Of a stretch of 64,000 nt of DNA, positions 26,311 to 35,177 are shown piece by piece. The stretch's first letter is position 1. Every line of letters begins with the position of its first letter. The notes beneath the pieces were generated by a model, which was not told where the DNA came from, did no database searches, and saw nothing but the letters and a program-made list of their open reading frames with translations. The position numbers and the translations under genes were made by a program. Source of the stretch: Candidatus Electryonea clarkiae (GTDB lineage Bacteria; Electryoneota; Electryoneia; Electryoneales; Electryoneaceae). Location: contig JAVCCM010000073.1 in assembly GCA_030765455.1 (NCBI GenBank), forward strand, positions 1-64,000. The letters run 5' to 3'.

Positions 26311-27486
26311 ATGAAAATCCATGAGTATCAGGGTAAAGAGATACTTCGCAAATTTGGGGTAGCGTTACCTGAAGGCAGGGTGGCATTTACCCCGGATGAA
26401 GCAGAGCAGATTGCCAGCGAGCTGGGTGGTGGAACAGTTGTTGTGAAGGCACAGATTCACGCCGGTGGTCGAGGCAAAGGTGGTGGTGTTAAAGTTGTAA
26501 AAGGAGCTGATGAAGCTCGCAAAGCAGCAGATTCGATACTTGGAATGCAGCTTGTTACTCACCAGACAGGTCCTGAGGGGCGAGAGGTTAAACGTCTTCT
26601 TGTTGAACAGGGCGTGGATATCAAGCAGGAATTTTACGCCGGTTTGACTTTGGACCGTGAGAAGGTACGTGATACTTTCATGGTTTCCACAGAGGGTGGT
26701 GTCGAGATTGAGAAAGTCGCAGCCGAAACTCCTGATAAGATTATCAAGGAAAGTATTGACGCTTCTTTTGGCATGTTTCCATACCAGGCACGCCGTCTCG
26801 CTTTTGCATTGGGATTGGAAGGAATCGCAATGAGAAAAGCAACCGCATTTTTCCTTGCACTTTATAAAGCCTATAAAGAAACAGATGCTACAATTGCCGA
26901 GATAAATCCTTTGGTGTTGACAGATGATGGTGATATCATCGCCCTGGATGCCAAGATGAATTTTGATGATAATGCACTGTTTCGTCATAAAGATATTCTT
27001 GAATATCGTGACCTGGATGAAGAAGATCTCGCAGAAATCGAAGCCTCAAAATATGATCTTAACTATATAAAACTCGACGGAAATGTCGGTTGTATGGTGA
27101 ACGGCGCTGGGCTGGCAATGGCAACAATGGATATTATCAAGTTGTCCGGCAGCGAACCGGCTAATTTTCTTGACGTAGGCGGTGTAGCGAATGCTGAAAC
27201 TGTGAAGAATGGTTTTAAGATCATTCTTCTTGACCCCAATGTCAAAGCAGTCTTGATAAACATTTTCGGTGGGATTGTTCGTTGTGACCGTATCGCCCAG
27301 GGTGTTATTGATGCATTGAGTGATAAAGATATGCAAGTCAACGTTCCGGTAGTTGTTCGTATGGCAGGAACAAACTCGGATCAAGCAGCGCAAATGCTGG
27401 AAGACTCACCATTGAGTTTTATAGTTGGAAAGAATCTAAAAGATGCTGCTGAAAAAGTAGTTGCAGCGGCGGAGGGAGTAGCCTGA
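26311..27486 (+). CDS. sucC: Succinate-CoA ligase (ADP-forming), beta subunit
   Basis: This is the nucleotide- and succinate-binding subunit of succinyl-CoA synthetase. The ATP-grasp domain starts [17 protein letters not shown] and includes the loop [12 protein letters not shown] and the metal-binding [12 protein letters not shown]. The C-terminal CoA-ligase domain contains FLDVGGVAN and [16 protein letters not shown]. The 391-residue length is standard. GAGGAG lies upstream of the ATG. It overlaps sucD by one base (TGATG), ensuring equal synthesis. With the Kor genes downstream it would interconvert succinyl-CoA and succinate. Confidence 0.97.
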   Translation: MKIHEYQGKEILRKFGVALPEGRVAFTPDEAEQIASELGGGTVVVKAQIHAGGRGKGGGVKVVKGADEARKAADSILGMQLVTHQTGPEGREVKRLLVEQGVDIKQEFYAGLTLDREKVRDTFMVSTEGGVEIEKVAAETPDKIIKESIDASFGMFPYQARRLAFALGLEGIAMRKATAFFLALYKAYKETDATIAEINPLVLTDDGDIIALDAKMNFDDNALFRHKDILEYRDLDEEDLAEIEASKYDLNYIKLDGNVGCMVNGAGLAMATMDIIKLSGSEPANFLDVGGVANAETVKNGFKIILLDPNVKAVLINIFGGIVRCDRIAQGVIDALSDKDMQVNVPVVVRMAGTNSDQAAQMLEDSPLSFIVGKNLKDAAEKVVAAAEGVA

Positions 27487-28355
27487 TGTCGATACTTGTA
27501 GGCAAAGACACACGCCTGGTAGTCCAGGGTTTTACAGGCAAGGAAGGCACTTTCCATGCCGAGCAGATGATTGAATACGGCACTAACCTTGTAGCAGGAG
27601 TCACTCCCGGCAAGGGCGGGACTATGCATCTCGACAGACCGGTATTCAATACAGTTTCAGAAGCAGTCGAAGAGACCGGCGCAAATACTTCTGTGATTTT
27701 TGTTCCACCTCCTTTCGCGGCTGACGGTATCATTGAGGCTTCGGACGCAGGAGCTGAACTGGTAATTTGTATTACAGAAGGCATTCCAGCCTCTGATATG
27801 TTGAAGGTATTTCATGCGATAAAAGGAAAAACCCGTCTTGTCGGTCCGAATTGCCCCGGTGTAATTACTCCGGGTCAGGCGAAAGTGGGAATAATGCCTG
27901 GATTCATCCACAAGCCCGGTGGTATCGGTGTTATCAGCCGTAGCGGGACTTTGACCTATGAAGCAGTTGGTCAATTGGTCGAGTTAGGTCTCGGTCAGTC
28001 AACTGCTATGGGGATCGGTGGAGATCCGGTGATTGGCACCACCTTTGTCGATGCGCTGAAACTATTTAACGACGATCCAGAGACGGAAGGTGTTGTCCTG
28101 ATCGGTGAAATAGGGGGAACGGCTGAAGAGCAGGCGGCAGAATATATCCAGAAATATTTTACTAAGCCTGTAGTAGCATTCATTGCCGGACGTACTGCGC
28201 CTCCGGGCAGACGTATGGGACATGCAGGAGCGATTATTTCCGGTGGCAAAGGAACTGCATCAGAGAAAACAAAAGCATTAGAGGAAGCAGGGATCAGGGT
28301 CTCAGAAAGCCCAGCAACAATCGGGCAAACAATGCTTGAAGTGTTGAATGCATAA
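27486..28355 (+). CDS. sucD: Succinate-CoA ligase (ADP-forming), alpha subunit
   Basis: This CoA-binding catalytic subunit has the N-terminal Rossmann CoA-binding motif ([20 protein letters not shown], then GVTPGKGG), PNCPGVITP in the middle and the phosphorylated histidine His246 in [17 protein letters not shown]. The 289-residue length is standard. It is coupled to sucC and followed by a strong terminator at 28446-28484, so sucCD forms a two-gene transcript. Confidence 0.97.
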   Translation: MSILVGKDTRLVVQGFTGKEGTFHAEQMIEYGTNLVAGVTPGKGGTMHLDRPVFNTVSEAVEETGANTSVIFVPPPFAADGIIEASDAGAELVICITEGIPASDMLKVFHAIKGKTRLVGPNCPGVITPGQAKVGIMPGFIHKPGGIGVISRSGTLTYEAVGQLVELGLGQSTAMGIGGDPVIGTTFVDALKLFNDDPETEGVVLIGEIGGTAEEQAAEYIQKYFTKPVVAFIAGRTAPPGRRMGHAGAIISGGKGTASEKTKALEEAGIRVSESPATIGQTMLEVLNA

Positions 28356-28445
28356 TCTGGATAAGCGTTTTTTGTAATCAACAAGTAAAAGCGACCTTTT
28401 GAAAATATTATGAGTGATCTGCTGCTCAAAAAGGAACATTAAATA

Positions 28446-28484
28446 AAAAATCGGAACGCTCCTCTTGGGGCGTCCCGATTTTTA
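28446..28484 (+). terminator. Rho-independent terminator of sucCD
   Basis: AAATCGGAACGC (28448-28459) pairs with GCGTCCCGATTT (28470-28481), a 12-base stem with one G-U pair, ending in TTTTT. The A-rich left flank also lets it work in reverse. The rest of the gap up to 28725 shows no gene or clear motif. Confidence 0.9.
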
Positions 28485-28725
28485 TGTCCTAACGGTATTT
28501 TTTTTGTACCTTGCTACATATGTAACAATCTGATCGATAGTTTTTGGAGTCTTTTCTATAGTTTATGTTGTTTATGACTGGTAATCACAACTCCTTACGC
28601 TATTCTTTAATAAATAAAGGCAAATTATTGTTTCCTTGTGAAGGATTGAACATATTGCGGAAGTTTGTAAAAACAGTGTTACAAGGCTTGGTTGTCGTTG
28701 TATTTTTTGGCGTGACAGAACAAAT

Positions 28726-29427
28726 ATGAATAAGACAATAATACTGATTATCTTATTAACACTTCCTTCTGCAGTTTGCTTTGCTCAGGCTGACCTCGAG
28801 GCAAGTTTCTCAGGAAATTACACTTATCACTCTCTTTTTGATCCAGGTTATGGGTTCACTGTCTCCGGCGCAATGATTACGGAGAGACAGCACAAGCTCA
28901 ATATTGGACTTACCTATCTAAGAGCCACACTTAGTGAAGATGAATTCTGGGAAATCGGCGCCGCCGCACCAGATGGATATGATTATGATTATCCAACCAG
29001 TTCAGGTGATATGTCTGCTTTTTCATTTGAAGTAGCGCCGATGTTCAAGTTTAATCAAGCTGATGACGTACGAAACTATATAGGACTGGGATTAAACCTG
29101 GTGCCCATCAAGGTAAAAGAGAAGGGTTCCTATACTCTTTACACGTATGATAATAATTATAATATAATTGATTCTGAGACTGTCTATTATTCCTTCGAGG
29201 CATCTGGTACTGCTCCTGGATTTCGTGTCTTTTTTGAATCACAATGGTTGTACAATCAAAATGTGGCAGCAACATTTGGCTTTGGATTTCGTTATGCATC
29301 AATAAACAAACTGAAAATAGAAAAAGTCAGCGATCAGCGTGAATACAATGAACCGGGCTCATACAAGGTTCTTGGTTTTCACATGTACCTTGGCATAACT
29401 TACCAGTTGAAGAAATTATCGAATTAG
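28726..29427 (+). CDS. Predicted outer-membrane beta-barrel protein, unrecognised
   Basis: This 233-residue protein has a clear signal peptide (IILIILLTLPSAVCFA, cut before QADLE). It is followed by alternating hydrophobic and polar strands rich in Tyr, Gly and Phe (YTYHSLFDPGYGFTVSG, KLNIGLTYLRATL, AATFGFGFRYASI), ending with LGITYQLKKL. The pattern fits an 8-stranded or similar barrel of the outer-membrane beta-barrel clan. The family is not recognised. It sits alone between the sucCD terminator and the kor operon and may share a promoter region with the latter by chance. Confidence 0.7.
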   Translation: MNKTIILIILLTLPSAVCFAQADLEASFSGNYTYHSLFDPGYGFTVSGAMITERQHKLNIGLTYLRATLSEDEFWEIGAAAPDGYDYDYPTSSGDMSAFSFEVAPMFKFNQADDVRNYIGLGLNLVPIKVKEKGSYTLYTYDNNYNIIDSETVYYSFEASGTAPGFRVFFESQWLYNQNVAATFGFGFRYASINKLKIEKVSDQREYNEPGSYKVLGFHMYLGITYQLKKLSN

Positions 29428-29473
29428 TACATAAAGATAGCTAAGCGAGAAAAGAACAGCGAAAGGTTTTCCG

Positions 29474-29761
29474 ATGGAAGAGACAATTCCCCTTAACTTA
29501 AAAGAGAAGGGGAAAAACGGCATTACCATTGAAATTCTTGAGGATTTCTGCAAGGGTTGTACAATCTGCGTGGATGTTTGCCCTGAGGATTCCCTCGAGA
29601 TGGTGCCAATCGGTTCCCGTTGGCAGGGAAATATTGCAGTAATCAAAGATATCGAAACTTGCGTTGCTTGTATGTTATGCGAGTTACAATGTCCTGATTT
29701 CGCAATACTTATTGACAAACCACCAAAAAAAGTAACAAAAAAGAAAAAAACGGCAGCCTGA
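29474..29761 (+). CDS. korD: 2-oxoacid:ferredoxin oxidoreductase delta subunit (2x[4Fe-4S] ferredoxin)
   Basis: This 95-residue ferredoxin-like subunit has two complete cluster motifs: Cys26-x2-Cys29-x2-Cys32-x3-Cys36 (CKGCTICVDVCP) and Cys63-x2-Cys66-x2-Cys69-x3-Cys73 (CVACMLCELQCP). A lysine-rich tail ends the protein. It passes electrons between the catalytic subunits and external ferredoxin. It is first in the order D-A-B-C, 10 bases before korA, which is typical of 2-oxoglutarate-type complexes. Confidence 0.92.
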   Translation: MEETIPLNLKEKGKNGITIEILEDFCKGCTICVDVCPEDSLEMVPIGSRWQGNIAVIKDIETCVACMLCELQCPDFAILIDKPPKKVTKKKKTAA

Positions 29762-29771
29762 AGGGGAAATC

Positions 29772-30914
29772 GTGAAAAAAAATATGGATGATGTTCGATT
29801 TTGGCCGGGAAATATCGTTGTAGCTGAGGCTGCAGTAGCTGCCGGATGTAATTTTTTCGGCGGCTACCCGATAACGCCCTCATCTGAAGTCGCTGCACAC
29901 ATGGCCCTACTCCTACCTAAAGTGGGAGGACATTTCATTCAGATGGAAGATGAAATGGCGGCAATGGGTACTGTGATCGGCGCCAGTCTCGCTGGTGCCA
30001 AGTCGCTGACGGCAACCTCTGGTCCGGGTTTTAGTCTGAAATTGGAAAACCTGGGATTTGGATATATTGTTGAGGCGCCTTGTGTGGTCGTGAATGTTAT
30101 GAGAGGTGGGCCTTCTACCGGATTGCCGACCCAACCGGCTCAAGCTGATGTCATGCAGGCGAGATGGGGTACTCATGGAGATCATCCCACTATCGCACTC
30201 ACACCGGCATTCCATCAGGAAATATACATGGAAACTATTCGCGCTTTTAATCTTGCGGAACAGTTTCGGATGCCTGTAATTCTGTTACTGGACGAGGTTT
30301 TGGGACATCTTTCTGAGGGAGTTATTCCACCGAAACCGGGCAGCTTTGAAATTATAAACAGGACTAAAACGACAGCTTCTCCAGAGGACTATGTCCCGTA
30401 TGATACCTCTGAAGGCGATGTTCCGCCTTTTGCTCCTTATTTCGCCGGGTACAGGTGGCATACAACCGGATTAAATCATGATCGTACGGGATTTCCGACT
30501 ACTGATCCTGATACTGTCACATTTGACGAGAAACGTCTGATGCGTAAAGTAACCGGTAATCGAGAATTGATTGACAAGGTCGAATATTTTCAGGCAGACG
30601 ACGCTGAGATTGGGATATTTGCATTCGGTTCGACAGCGCGCGCGGCAATGGTTGCAGTGAAACAGGCACGCGCGAAAGGGATTAAAGCTGGGTTGATGAG
30701 ACCTTTAACAATATGGCCCTTCCCAAACAATCAGGTGCTTGCCTTTTCAAAACAAGTCAAGACTATAATTGTTCCGGAAATGAACCTTGGGCAGATAGTA
30801 TATGAAGTTGAAAGATCGGTTCATTCGGATATGCCGATTCATAGAATTAATAGAGTCGGAGGGGTGCCTATTAACCCCTCAGAGATTTTAGCCGGAATAG
30901 AGGAGGCAGCCTGA
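29772..30914 (+). CDS. korA: 2-oxoacid:ferredoxin oxidoreductase alpha subunit (likely 2-oxoglutarate)
   Basis: This subunit carries the pyrimidine-binding (domain I) and transketolase-C-like (domain II) regions of a CoA-acylating oxidoreductase. It begins FWPGNIVVAEAAVAAGCNFF, continues GGYPITPSSEVAAHMA and HFIQMEDEMAAMG, and has MRGGPSTGLPTQPAQADVMQ, all characteristic. The C-terminal part (IFAFGSTARAA, IVPEMNLGQIVYEVER) matches domain II. The 380-residue length fits KorA without the fused gamma domain. It overlaps korB by one base. The choice of 2-oxoglutarate over other 2-oxoacids rests on subunit layout and the sucCD neighbour. Confidence 0.93.
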   Translation: MKKNMDDVRFWPGNIVVAEAAVAAGCNFFGGYPITPSSEVAAHMALLLPKVGGHFIQMEDEMAAMGTVIGASLAGAKSLTATSGPGFSLKLENLGFGYIVEAPCVVVNVMRGGPSTGLPTQPAQADVMQARWGTHGDHPTIALTPAFHQEIYMETIRAFNLAEQFRMPVILLLDEVLGHLSEGVIPPKPGSFEIINRTKTTASPEDYVPYDTSEGDVPPFAPYFAGYRWHTTGLNHDRTGFPTTDPDTVTFDEKRLMRKVTGNRELIDKVEYFQADDAEIGIFAFGSTARAAMVAVKQARAKGIKAGLMRPLTIWPFPNNQVLAFSKQVKTIIVPEMNLGQIVYEVERSVHSDMPIHRINRVGGVPINPSEILAGIEEAA

Positions 30915-31729
30915 TGTCATTCGATTATAAACCATACCTGCGTTATGAGAAACTTCCGCACATGTGGTGTCCCGGCTGCGGGATAGGCATTGTGGTAAAA
31001 GCGATGATCCGTGCATTTGATGATCTGGAATGGGATCCGCGTGATATAGCGGTAGTATCTGGAATCGGATGCACCAGTCGTGCTCCGGGATACCTGAACA
31101 TGAACACACTACATACCACACACGGTCGTGCTTTAAGCTTTGCTACCGGAATAAAAATGCATCGTCCTGATGGCAATGTTGTTGTTATCGCAGGTGATGG
31201 GGATTCGACTGCCATTGGCGGGAATCACCTGATTCATGCCGCGCGAAGAAATATTAATATTACCATGATAGTAAACAACAACAATATTTATGGAATGACC
31301 GGCGGTCAGTATTCACCGACAACTCCACTTGGTGCAAAAGCAGCTACAGCTCCGTATGGAAATTTGGAACCCAGTTTTGATTTACCACATTTGCTGAGAG
31401 GTGCCGGGGCTTCATTTGTCGCACGCGGGCATGTCGGAAATGGAAGACAGCTAAGTACTATCCTGAAAAAAGGATTTGCGCACAACGGATTTGCATTCAT
31501 TGAAGTGGTATCAAACTGCCATACTCAATTCGGACGGAGAAACAGAATGGCCGATCCCATGAATATGATCAAATGGATTTCCGACCGAGCAAAACCATTG
31601 AAAAAATTCGGGCAAATGGAAGAAGACGATAAGGCAAAGTATTTTCCAGTGGGAGTCCTTTTTGAAGAAAAAGACCGTCCGGAATATACCGCGACCTACG
31701 AAAAACTGATTAAGAAGTTGAGTGCTTAA
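30914..31729 (+). CDS. korB: 2-oxoacid:ferredoxin oxidoreductase beta subunit (TPP-binding)
   Basis: This thiamine diphosphate-binding subunit has 271 residues. The proximal iron-sulfur cluster ligands are Cys19 and Cys22 (MWCPGCG), Cys53 (GIGCTSR) and Cys202 (SNCHTQFG). The TPP/Mg motif is GDGDSTAIGGNHLIHAARRN from about 94, with NNNNIYGMTGGQ. FATGIKMHRPD is family-typical. It catalyses decarboxylation of the 2-oxoacid to an acyl-CoA, reducing ferredoxin. The enzyme class is oxygen-sensitive, pointing to an anaerobic or microaerobic lifestyle. Confidence 0.95.
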   Translation: MSFDYKPYLRYEKLPHMWCPGCGIGIVVKAMIRAFDDLEWDPRDIAVVSGIGCTSRAPGYLNMNTLHTTHGRALSFATGIKMHRPDGNVVVIAGDGDSTAIGGNHLIHAARRNINITMIVNNNNIYGMTGGQYSPTTPLGAKAATAPYGNLEPSFDLPHLLRGAGASFVARGHVGNGRQLSTILKKGFAHNGFAFIEVVSNCHTQFGRRNRMADPMNMIKWISDRAKPLKKFGQMEEDDKAKYFPVGVLFEEKDRPEYTATYEKLIKKLSA

Positions 31730-31770
31730 GACTACCGGGTATTCCGGGCAGTTATCATTCTGGAGTAAAA

Positions 31771-32331
31771 ATGCATTTTGAAGCTCGATTCTCAGCCGTT
31801 GGCGGTCAGGGTATTATCCTGGCTGGAACAATCATTGCGGATGCCGCTTTTCTTGAAGGGTTGTATGCCGCAGGTTCTCCTACATATACTGCTCAGGTCC
31901 GTGGGGGTCCTACAAAAGTAGATATTATTGTTGATTCCGAGGAGATCCTTTTCCCACGAACTGCAGAAATAGATTTTTTCCTTTCTTTGGCAACAAATTC
32001 ATACAAAAAATTTGGTACCGACCTTAAAGAAGGCGCGATAGTAATGATCGATCCGGCGTTAGTCACAATTCCTGATGAACACCGGGAGCTTTACAAAGTC
32101 TATGAGGTTCCGATCATTCAGCTTACCTCTGATAAAATGGGACGGATGGTATATACTTCTGCTGTTGCGTTAGGGACAATGGTTGCCCTGACAGATGTTG
32201 TCTCTGAGGAATCGATACGAAAGGCTTTGAAAACAAGAGCACCTAAAGGAACTGAATCGTATAATATGAAGGCGTTGTCGATTGGGATTGATTACGTCAA
32301 AGAAATGCTGGCAAAAGGTGTAACAACCTGA
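31771..32331 (+). CDS. korC: 2-oxoacid:ferredoxin oxidoreductase gamma subunit
   Basis: This 186-residue gamma subunit begins ARFSAVGGQGIILAGTIIAD, has YTAQVRGGPTKVDIIVD and ends with MKALSIGIDYVKEM. These are the typical CoA-region motifs of the POR/KOR gamma domain. It is last in the operon, 41 bases after korB, and is followed by a terminator (32380-32408). All four subunits needed for an active complex are present. Confidence 0.93.
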   Translation: MHFEARFSAVGGQGIILAGTIIADAAFLEGLYAAGSPTYTAQVRGGPTKVDIIVDSEEILFPRTAEIDFFLSLATNSYKKFGTDLKEGAIVMIDPALVTIPDEHRELYKVYEVPIIQLTSDKMGRMVYTSAVALGTMVALTDVVSEESIRKALKTRAPKGTESYNMKALSIGIDYVKEMLAKGVTT

Positions 32332-32379
32332 CAGGTTTTACTTATCTGAATGCTTTACAGCAAGAAGTTGGTAATTTGA

Positions 32380-32408
32380 ACCGCAATGAAATTGTTGCGG
32401 TTTTTTTG
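32380..32408 (+). terminator. Rho-independent terminator of korDABC
   Basis: ACCGCAA (32380-32386) pairs with TTGCGGT (32395-32401), followed directly by TTTTTT. It lies 49 bases after the korC stop. Confidence 0.85.
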
Positions 32409-32437
32409 TACTATCTTGGGGTTGCCCGAAGCTACAA

Positions 32438-32722
32438 TTAAAAGGCACCTGGGAGGAGCGAATATGGTTTCGGTTTTCCGGTACTGAGTTTGATACGACC
32501 ACCTCGAGGTACATAAAGCGGACAATGATCCCAGTTGCTGTCAATGTTTCTCATGCAGAGGCAATCATCAGGTTCTACGTCCTCCCCCAAGGAATTTAAG
32601 ACTTTTGACCATTTTGATGGATCTGATTTACGCAAGAGACATTCTGCGTCTCTAATAGCCGGTGGTACCCAATCTTCAGATGGATCACCCGTGGACAGCA
32701 ATGAGAAATGCGCACAAATCAT
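32438..32722 (-). CDS. Small cysteine-containing protein, unrecognised
   Basis: This is a possible gene of 94 residues: MICAHFSLLSTGDPSEDW, a middle AIRDAECLLRKSDPSKWSKV, then DDCLCMRNIDSNWDHCPLYV and a glycine- and proline-rich end. AAGGA lies 6 bases before the ATG at 32722, which favours that start over the ATG at 32737. Four cysteines could bind metal, but no known motif is complete. The function is unknown. It is convergent with korC and reads away from nothing obvious. A non-coding origin cannot be excluded. Confidence 0.45.
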   Translation of the reverse strand: MICAHFSLLSTGDPSEDWVPPAIRDAECLLRKSDPSKWSKVLNSLGEDVEPDDCLCMRNIDSNWDHCPLYVPRGGRIKLSTGKPKPYSLLPGAF

Positions 32723-32875
32723 ATGAGGTTCCTTCATTTCTTAAACATGAGACAAAACGTTGGCAGAGAATGTTCACAGGTGAAATATCGTAATAATGCT
32801 GCGAGAACGCAACATATTATAGATGGCTGATAATTTAGATTATTAAACTTCAAAGGATTAAATCACAGCGATAAA

Positions 32876-33382
32876 TTATGATTCTTTTTCAACTTCTTCT
32901 TCATTCGCCAGATTTTCTTCAATTGACTTTTCTACTTGAGATGCGTTTTCATCTGAAAAGCTGGATGTAACAGCCTTTCCTGCTATTTCTGCATGCTCAG
33001 AATCCTGAGAATTTTCTTTCCGCACCCCATAATACCTGGAAGCAAACAAACCTGCTCCGACAAATAATGCAACTAATCCAAAACCTAAAGCTTCAATGTC
33101 TGTCCCGCCAATGAAGTAGATCGCTGTTATTGCAAAACCGAATCCGATCAATACAAAAGACCAGGTAAATGGATACTTGGATTTTGGTTTGGAATCAGGA
33201 ATCCTCATCGGTAAAGGCTGACCTTTTTCAATAGCGAGCATCCGTTCCTTGTGTTCAAGCTCATTTATTTTATATTTACGGTTAATAGCGAAAAGGAAAA
33301 TTGAAATAACAGCGAGAAAAGCAATAATACCAATAATTTGTCCTATTATTGGAATCATCAATGCCAAGTTTCCTGAATCCAT
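32876..33382 (-). CDS. DUF6249-like membrane protein
   Basis: This 168-residue inner-membrane protein has a first helix (IIGQIIGIIAFLAVISIFLF, about 11-30). A cytoplasmic linker follows with the family signature ELEHKERMLAIEKGQPLP, then two more helices (SFVLIGFGFAITAIYFIGG and LGFGLVALFVGAGLFA) and an acidic tail of about 50 residues rich in Glu and Ser. The signature and layout match proteins annotated DUF6249, often found near ECF sigma and anti-sigma genes. It is divergent from the sigma gene at 33688. AAGAGG precedes the ATG. The function is unknown. Confidence 0.75.
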   Translation of the reverse strand: MDSGNLALMIPIIGQIIGIIAFLAVISIFLFAINRKYKINELEHKERMLAIEKGQPLPMRIPDSKPKSKYPFTWSFVLIGFGFAITAIYFIGGTDIEALGFGLVALFVGAGLFASRYYGVRKENSQDSEHAEIAGKAVTSSFSDENASQVEKSIEENLANEEEVEKES

Positions 33383-33687
33383 GATAACCTCTTAAATTTA
33401 ACGTTGTTTTGAAGGGTGCAACTTTCTGCTTTCGTTCATTTGACGGGTCAATAATCTGGAAGGTTACATTGTGGTTTCAGTTGAGAGACTATCATTATTA
33501 AGTAAGAGTTTCTCGATAGCTTGACTTTGACGCTAAAACTTATCAATATGGAAATAGCTGTAGGGGTCTCTGTTTTCAGCGTTCCTGTAATTGTACTACT
33601 GTAACCCTTCAGCTAATTTGCGGGTCATATGTTATGAGGAAATGAAGATGTCTGCAATAGATCATCGGCAGGCAATCAAGGGAGGCA
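33383..33687. other. Divergent intergenic region between DUF6249 gene and ECF sigma gene
   Basis: About 305 bases hold the promoters for two divergent genes. I see no gene, no strong hairpin and no clear recognised promoter motif. GGAGG at 33681-33685 is the ribosome site of the sigma gene. Confidence 0.45.
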
Positions 33688-34257
33688 GTGCTGAACGAAG
33701 CGGGTTTGATTAGAAAAGCCCAGTCCGGGAATGCTGAAGCTTTTCGCAGGCTGGTTGAAAAGCATTCGCCTGTCATCTGGACTGTAATAAATCGTATGAC
33801 CTTGGATCCGGCTTCGGCGGAAGACTACTTTCAGGAGACAATTATACGCTTCTGGAAAGGACTGCCATCTTTTAAGGGGGAGAGCAAACTATCAACCTGG
33901 TTATATAAGATTGCATACCGAATTTGTCTTGACGGTATAGAGGCCGGGAAGAGGAAAAGCAGAGAAAAGAGTCTTGATGAATCTCTGGAAGAAAAAGGTA
34001 TTGAGTTTGAATCTATTGATTCGTCAGGTGAGAAAATCGAGAATGATATTGCGGCGCGTGATGCAATAGAAAAAGGTTTAAACAAGTTAAATCCGGAATG
34101 GAGAACCATGTTGATACTGTACTACTGGAAAGGTTTGTCAATGTTGGAGATCTCGGATATAACCGGACACCCTGTAAATACGGTTAAGGTCTATATGCAC
34201 AGGGCGCGTGCGCAGTTACGTAATATTTTAAAAGTAAACGGATTCCCTCAGGAGTAA
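33688..34257 (+). CDS. ECF-type RNA polymerase sigma factor upstream of the pilus cluster
   Basis: This 189-residue sigma factor has region 2 (AFRRLVEKHSPVIWTVINRM, SAEDYFQETIIRFWKGLPSF, SKLSTWLYKIAYRICLDGI) and region 4 (LNPEWRTMLILYYWKGLSML, then EISDITGHPVNTVKVYMHRA). The start is GTG at 33688 only two bases after GGAGG. That spacing is short, so initiation a codon or two later (CTG at 33691) is possible. The putative anti-sigma gene follows after three bases. Its position before the type IV pilus genes makes it a candidate regulator of that cluster, by inference only. Confidence 0.92.
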   Translation: MLNEAGLIRKAQSGNAEAFRRLVEKHSPVIWTVINRMTLDPASAEDYFQETIIRFWKGLPSFKGESKLSTWLYKIAYRICLDGIEAGKRKSREKSLDESLEEKGIEFESIDSSGEKIENDIAARDAIEKGLNKLNPEWRTMLILYYWKGLSMLEISDITGHPVNTVKVYMHRARAQLRNILKVNGFPQE

Positions 34258-34260
34258 TAA

Positions 34261-34728
34261 TTGGAGCAGAAGAAAGATAATCTTCTTGAACTGATCCCGG
34301 CTTACAGACGTGGAGAGTTGACGCCTGCTCGCGCTCATGAAGTAGCAAAAGCGCTGGCAGATGATACTGAATTCGCGCTTGAATCTGAGAGGGAAAAAAT
34401 CATAGTGGATACCTTATCTGAAATAAAGGAAAGCCCACCACCAAGAAAACTGCTTGCCCGGGCTGTAATGCAGGCGGCTGGTGAAAATCCTCCTAAACAC
34501 TGGCTCAGTATTGAAACCCTGCTAATCGCAATTGGAGTAGGTGTTGCTTGCGCTGCAGTCGCACAATTATTAACCAGCCGTATTAATCTGCCTCTGGCGA
34601 GCGAATTGTTGCTTAGTGTAGCAGAGTTAGCAGCAGGGAACGCCCTGGGTTTCTACGTGTGCATTATCATGGGGATTGTTATTTTCCTCGGTGTCGGTGC
34701 CTGGCTTGCCGTTCGATCAATACGTTAA
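34261..34728 (+). CDS. Putative anti-sigma factor, membrane protein without zinc motif
   Basis: This 155-residue protein is coupled to the sigma gene. The N-terminus LLELIPAYRRGELTPARAHE-VAKAL resembles the start of anti-sigma domains, but the His-x3-Cys-x2-Cys zinc site is absent. Two membrane segments follow: SIETLLIAIGVGVACAAVAQ (about 82-101) and ALGFYVCIIMGIVIFLGVGA (about 127-146). The start is TTG. Assignment as anti-sigma rests on position and the N-terminal pattern. It could be another membrane partner of the sigma factor. Confidence 0.6.
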   Translation: MEQKKDNLLELIPAYRRGELTPARAHEVAKALADDTEFALESEREKIIVDTLSEIKESPPPRKLLARAVMQAAGENPPKHWLSIETLLIAIGVGVACAAVAQLLTSRINLPLASELLLSVAELAAGNALGFYVCIIMGIVIFLGVGAWLAVRSIR

Positions 34729-35177
34729 TTTCAATGCATTATTTGCGCTCGCTTCGCATTATTTGCGCGGAATTCATTCCTTTGGCATCGGGTTATTCTC
34801 CAGCTTCATTTCAAACTCTTAATAGTTAATCCTTTAACGATAAGCCATCTTAAATAATTATGCCTCAGGAGCCTTTCTTTATGGTATAAATATTGCATGT
34901 AAATTAAATGCTAAATACTTGTCATTTCTCTACGAGGAGAGAGTATTCATTGGAGTTAAGGGAGAATATTTTAAAAGAGGTTTGTTTACAAGATAAGAAT
35001 AACATATATTGCGAAATTGTTGAAAAAAGATTATTCATTTAAGGTATATAAATTTTGCTTTTCTTTTTTGAGTTCCGCGACATTATATCGACTAAGTCGC
35101 AATCTGTAGTTTTTAAATTCTGCATTTCCCAATTCAGGGTAATGCGCAAACAACCGATTTTTTAGGAGGTGCTTACT
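34729..35177. other. Long leader region before the major pilin gene
   Basis: About 450 AT-rich bases without a gene. GCATTATTTGCGC occurs twice close together near 34738-34772. A sigma-54-like motif lies at 34882-34896. The pilin ribosome site AGGAGGT is at 35164-35170. The length suggests a regulated promoter with a long untranslated leader. Confidence 0.5.
34882..34897 (+). promoter_or_regulatory. Sigma-54-like -24/-12 promoter candidate
   Basis: TGGTATAAATATTGCA has the invariant GG and GC separated by exactly 10 bases, as in sigma-54 promoters, which often drive pilin genes. The CAC after TGG is not conserved, and the element is about 280 bases from the pilin start, so a chance match in AT-rich DNA is possible. 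Confidence 0.25.
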
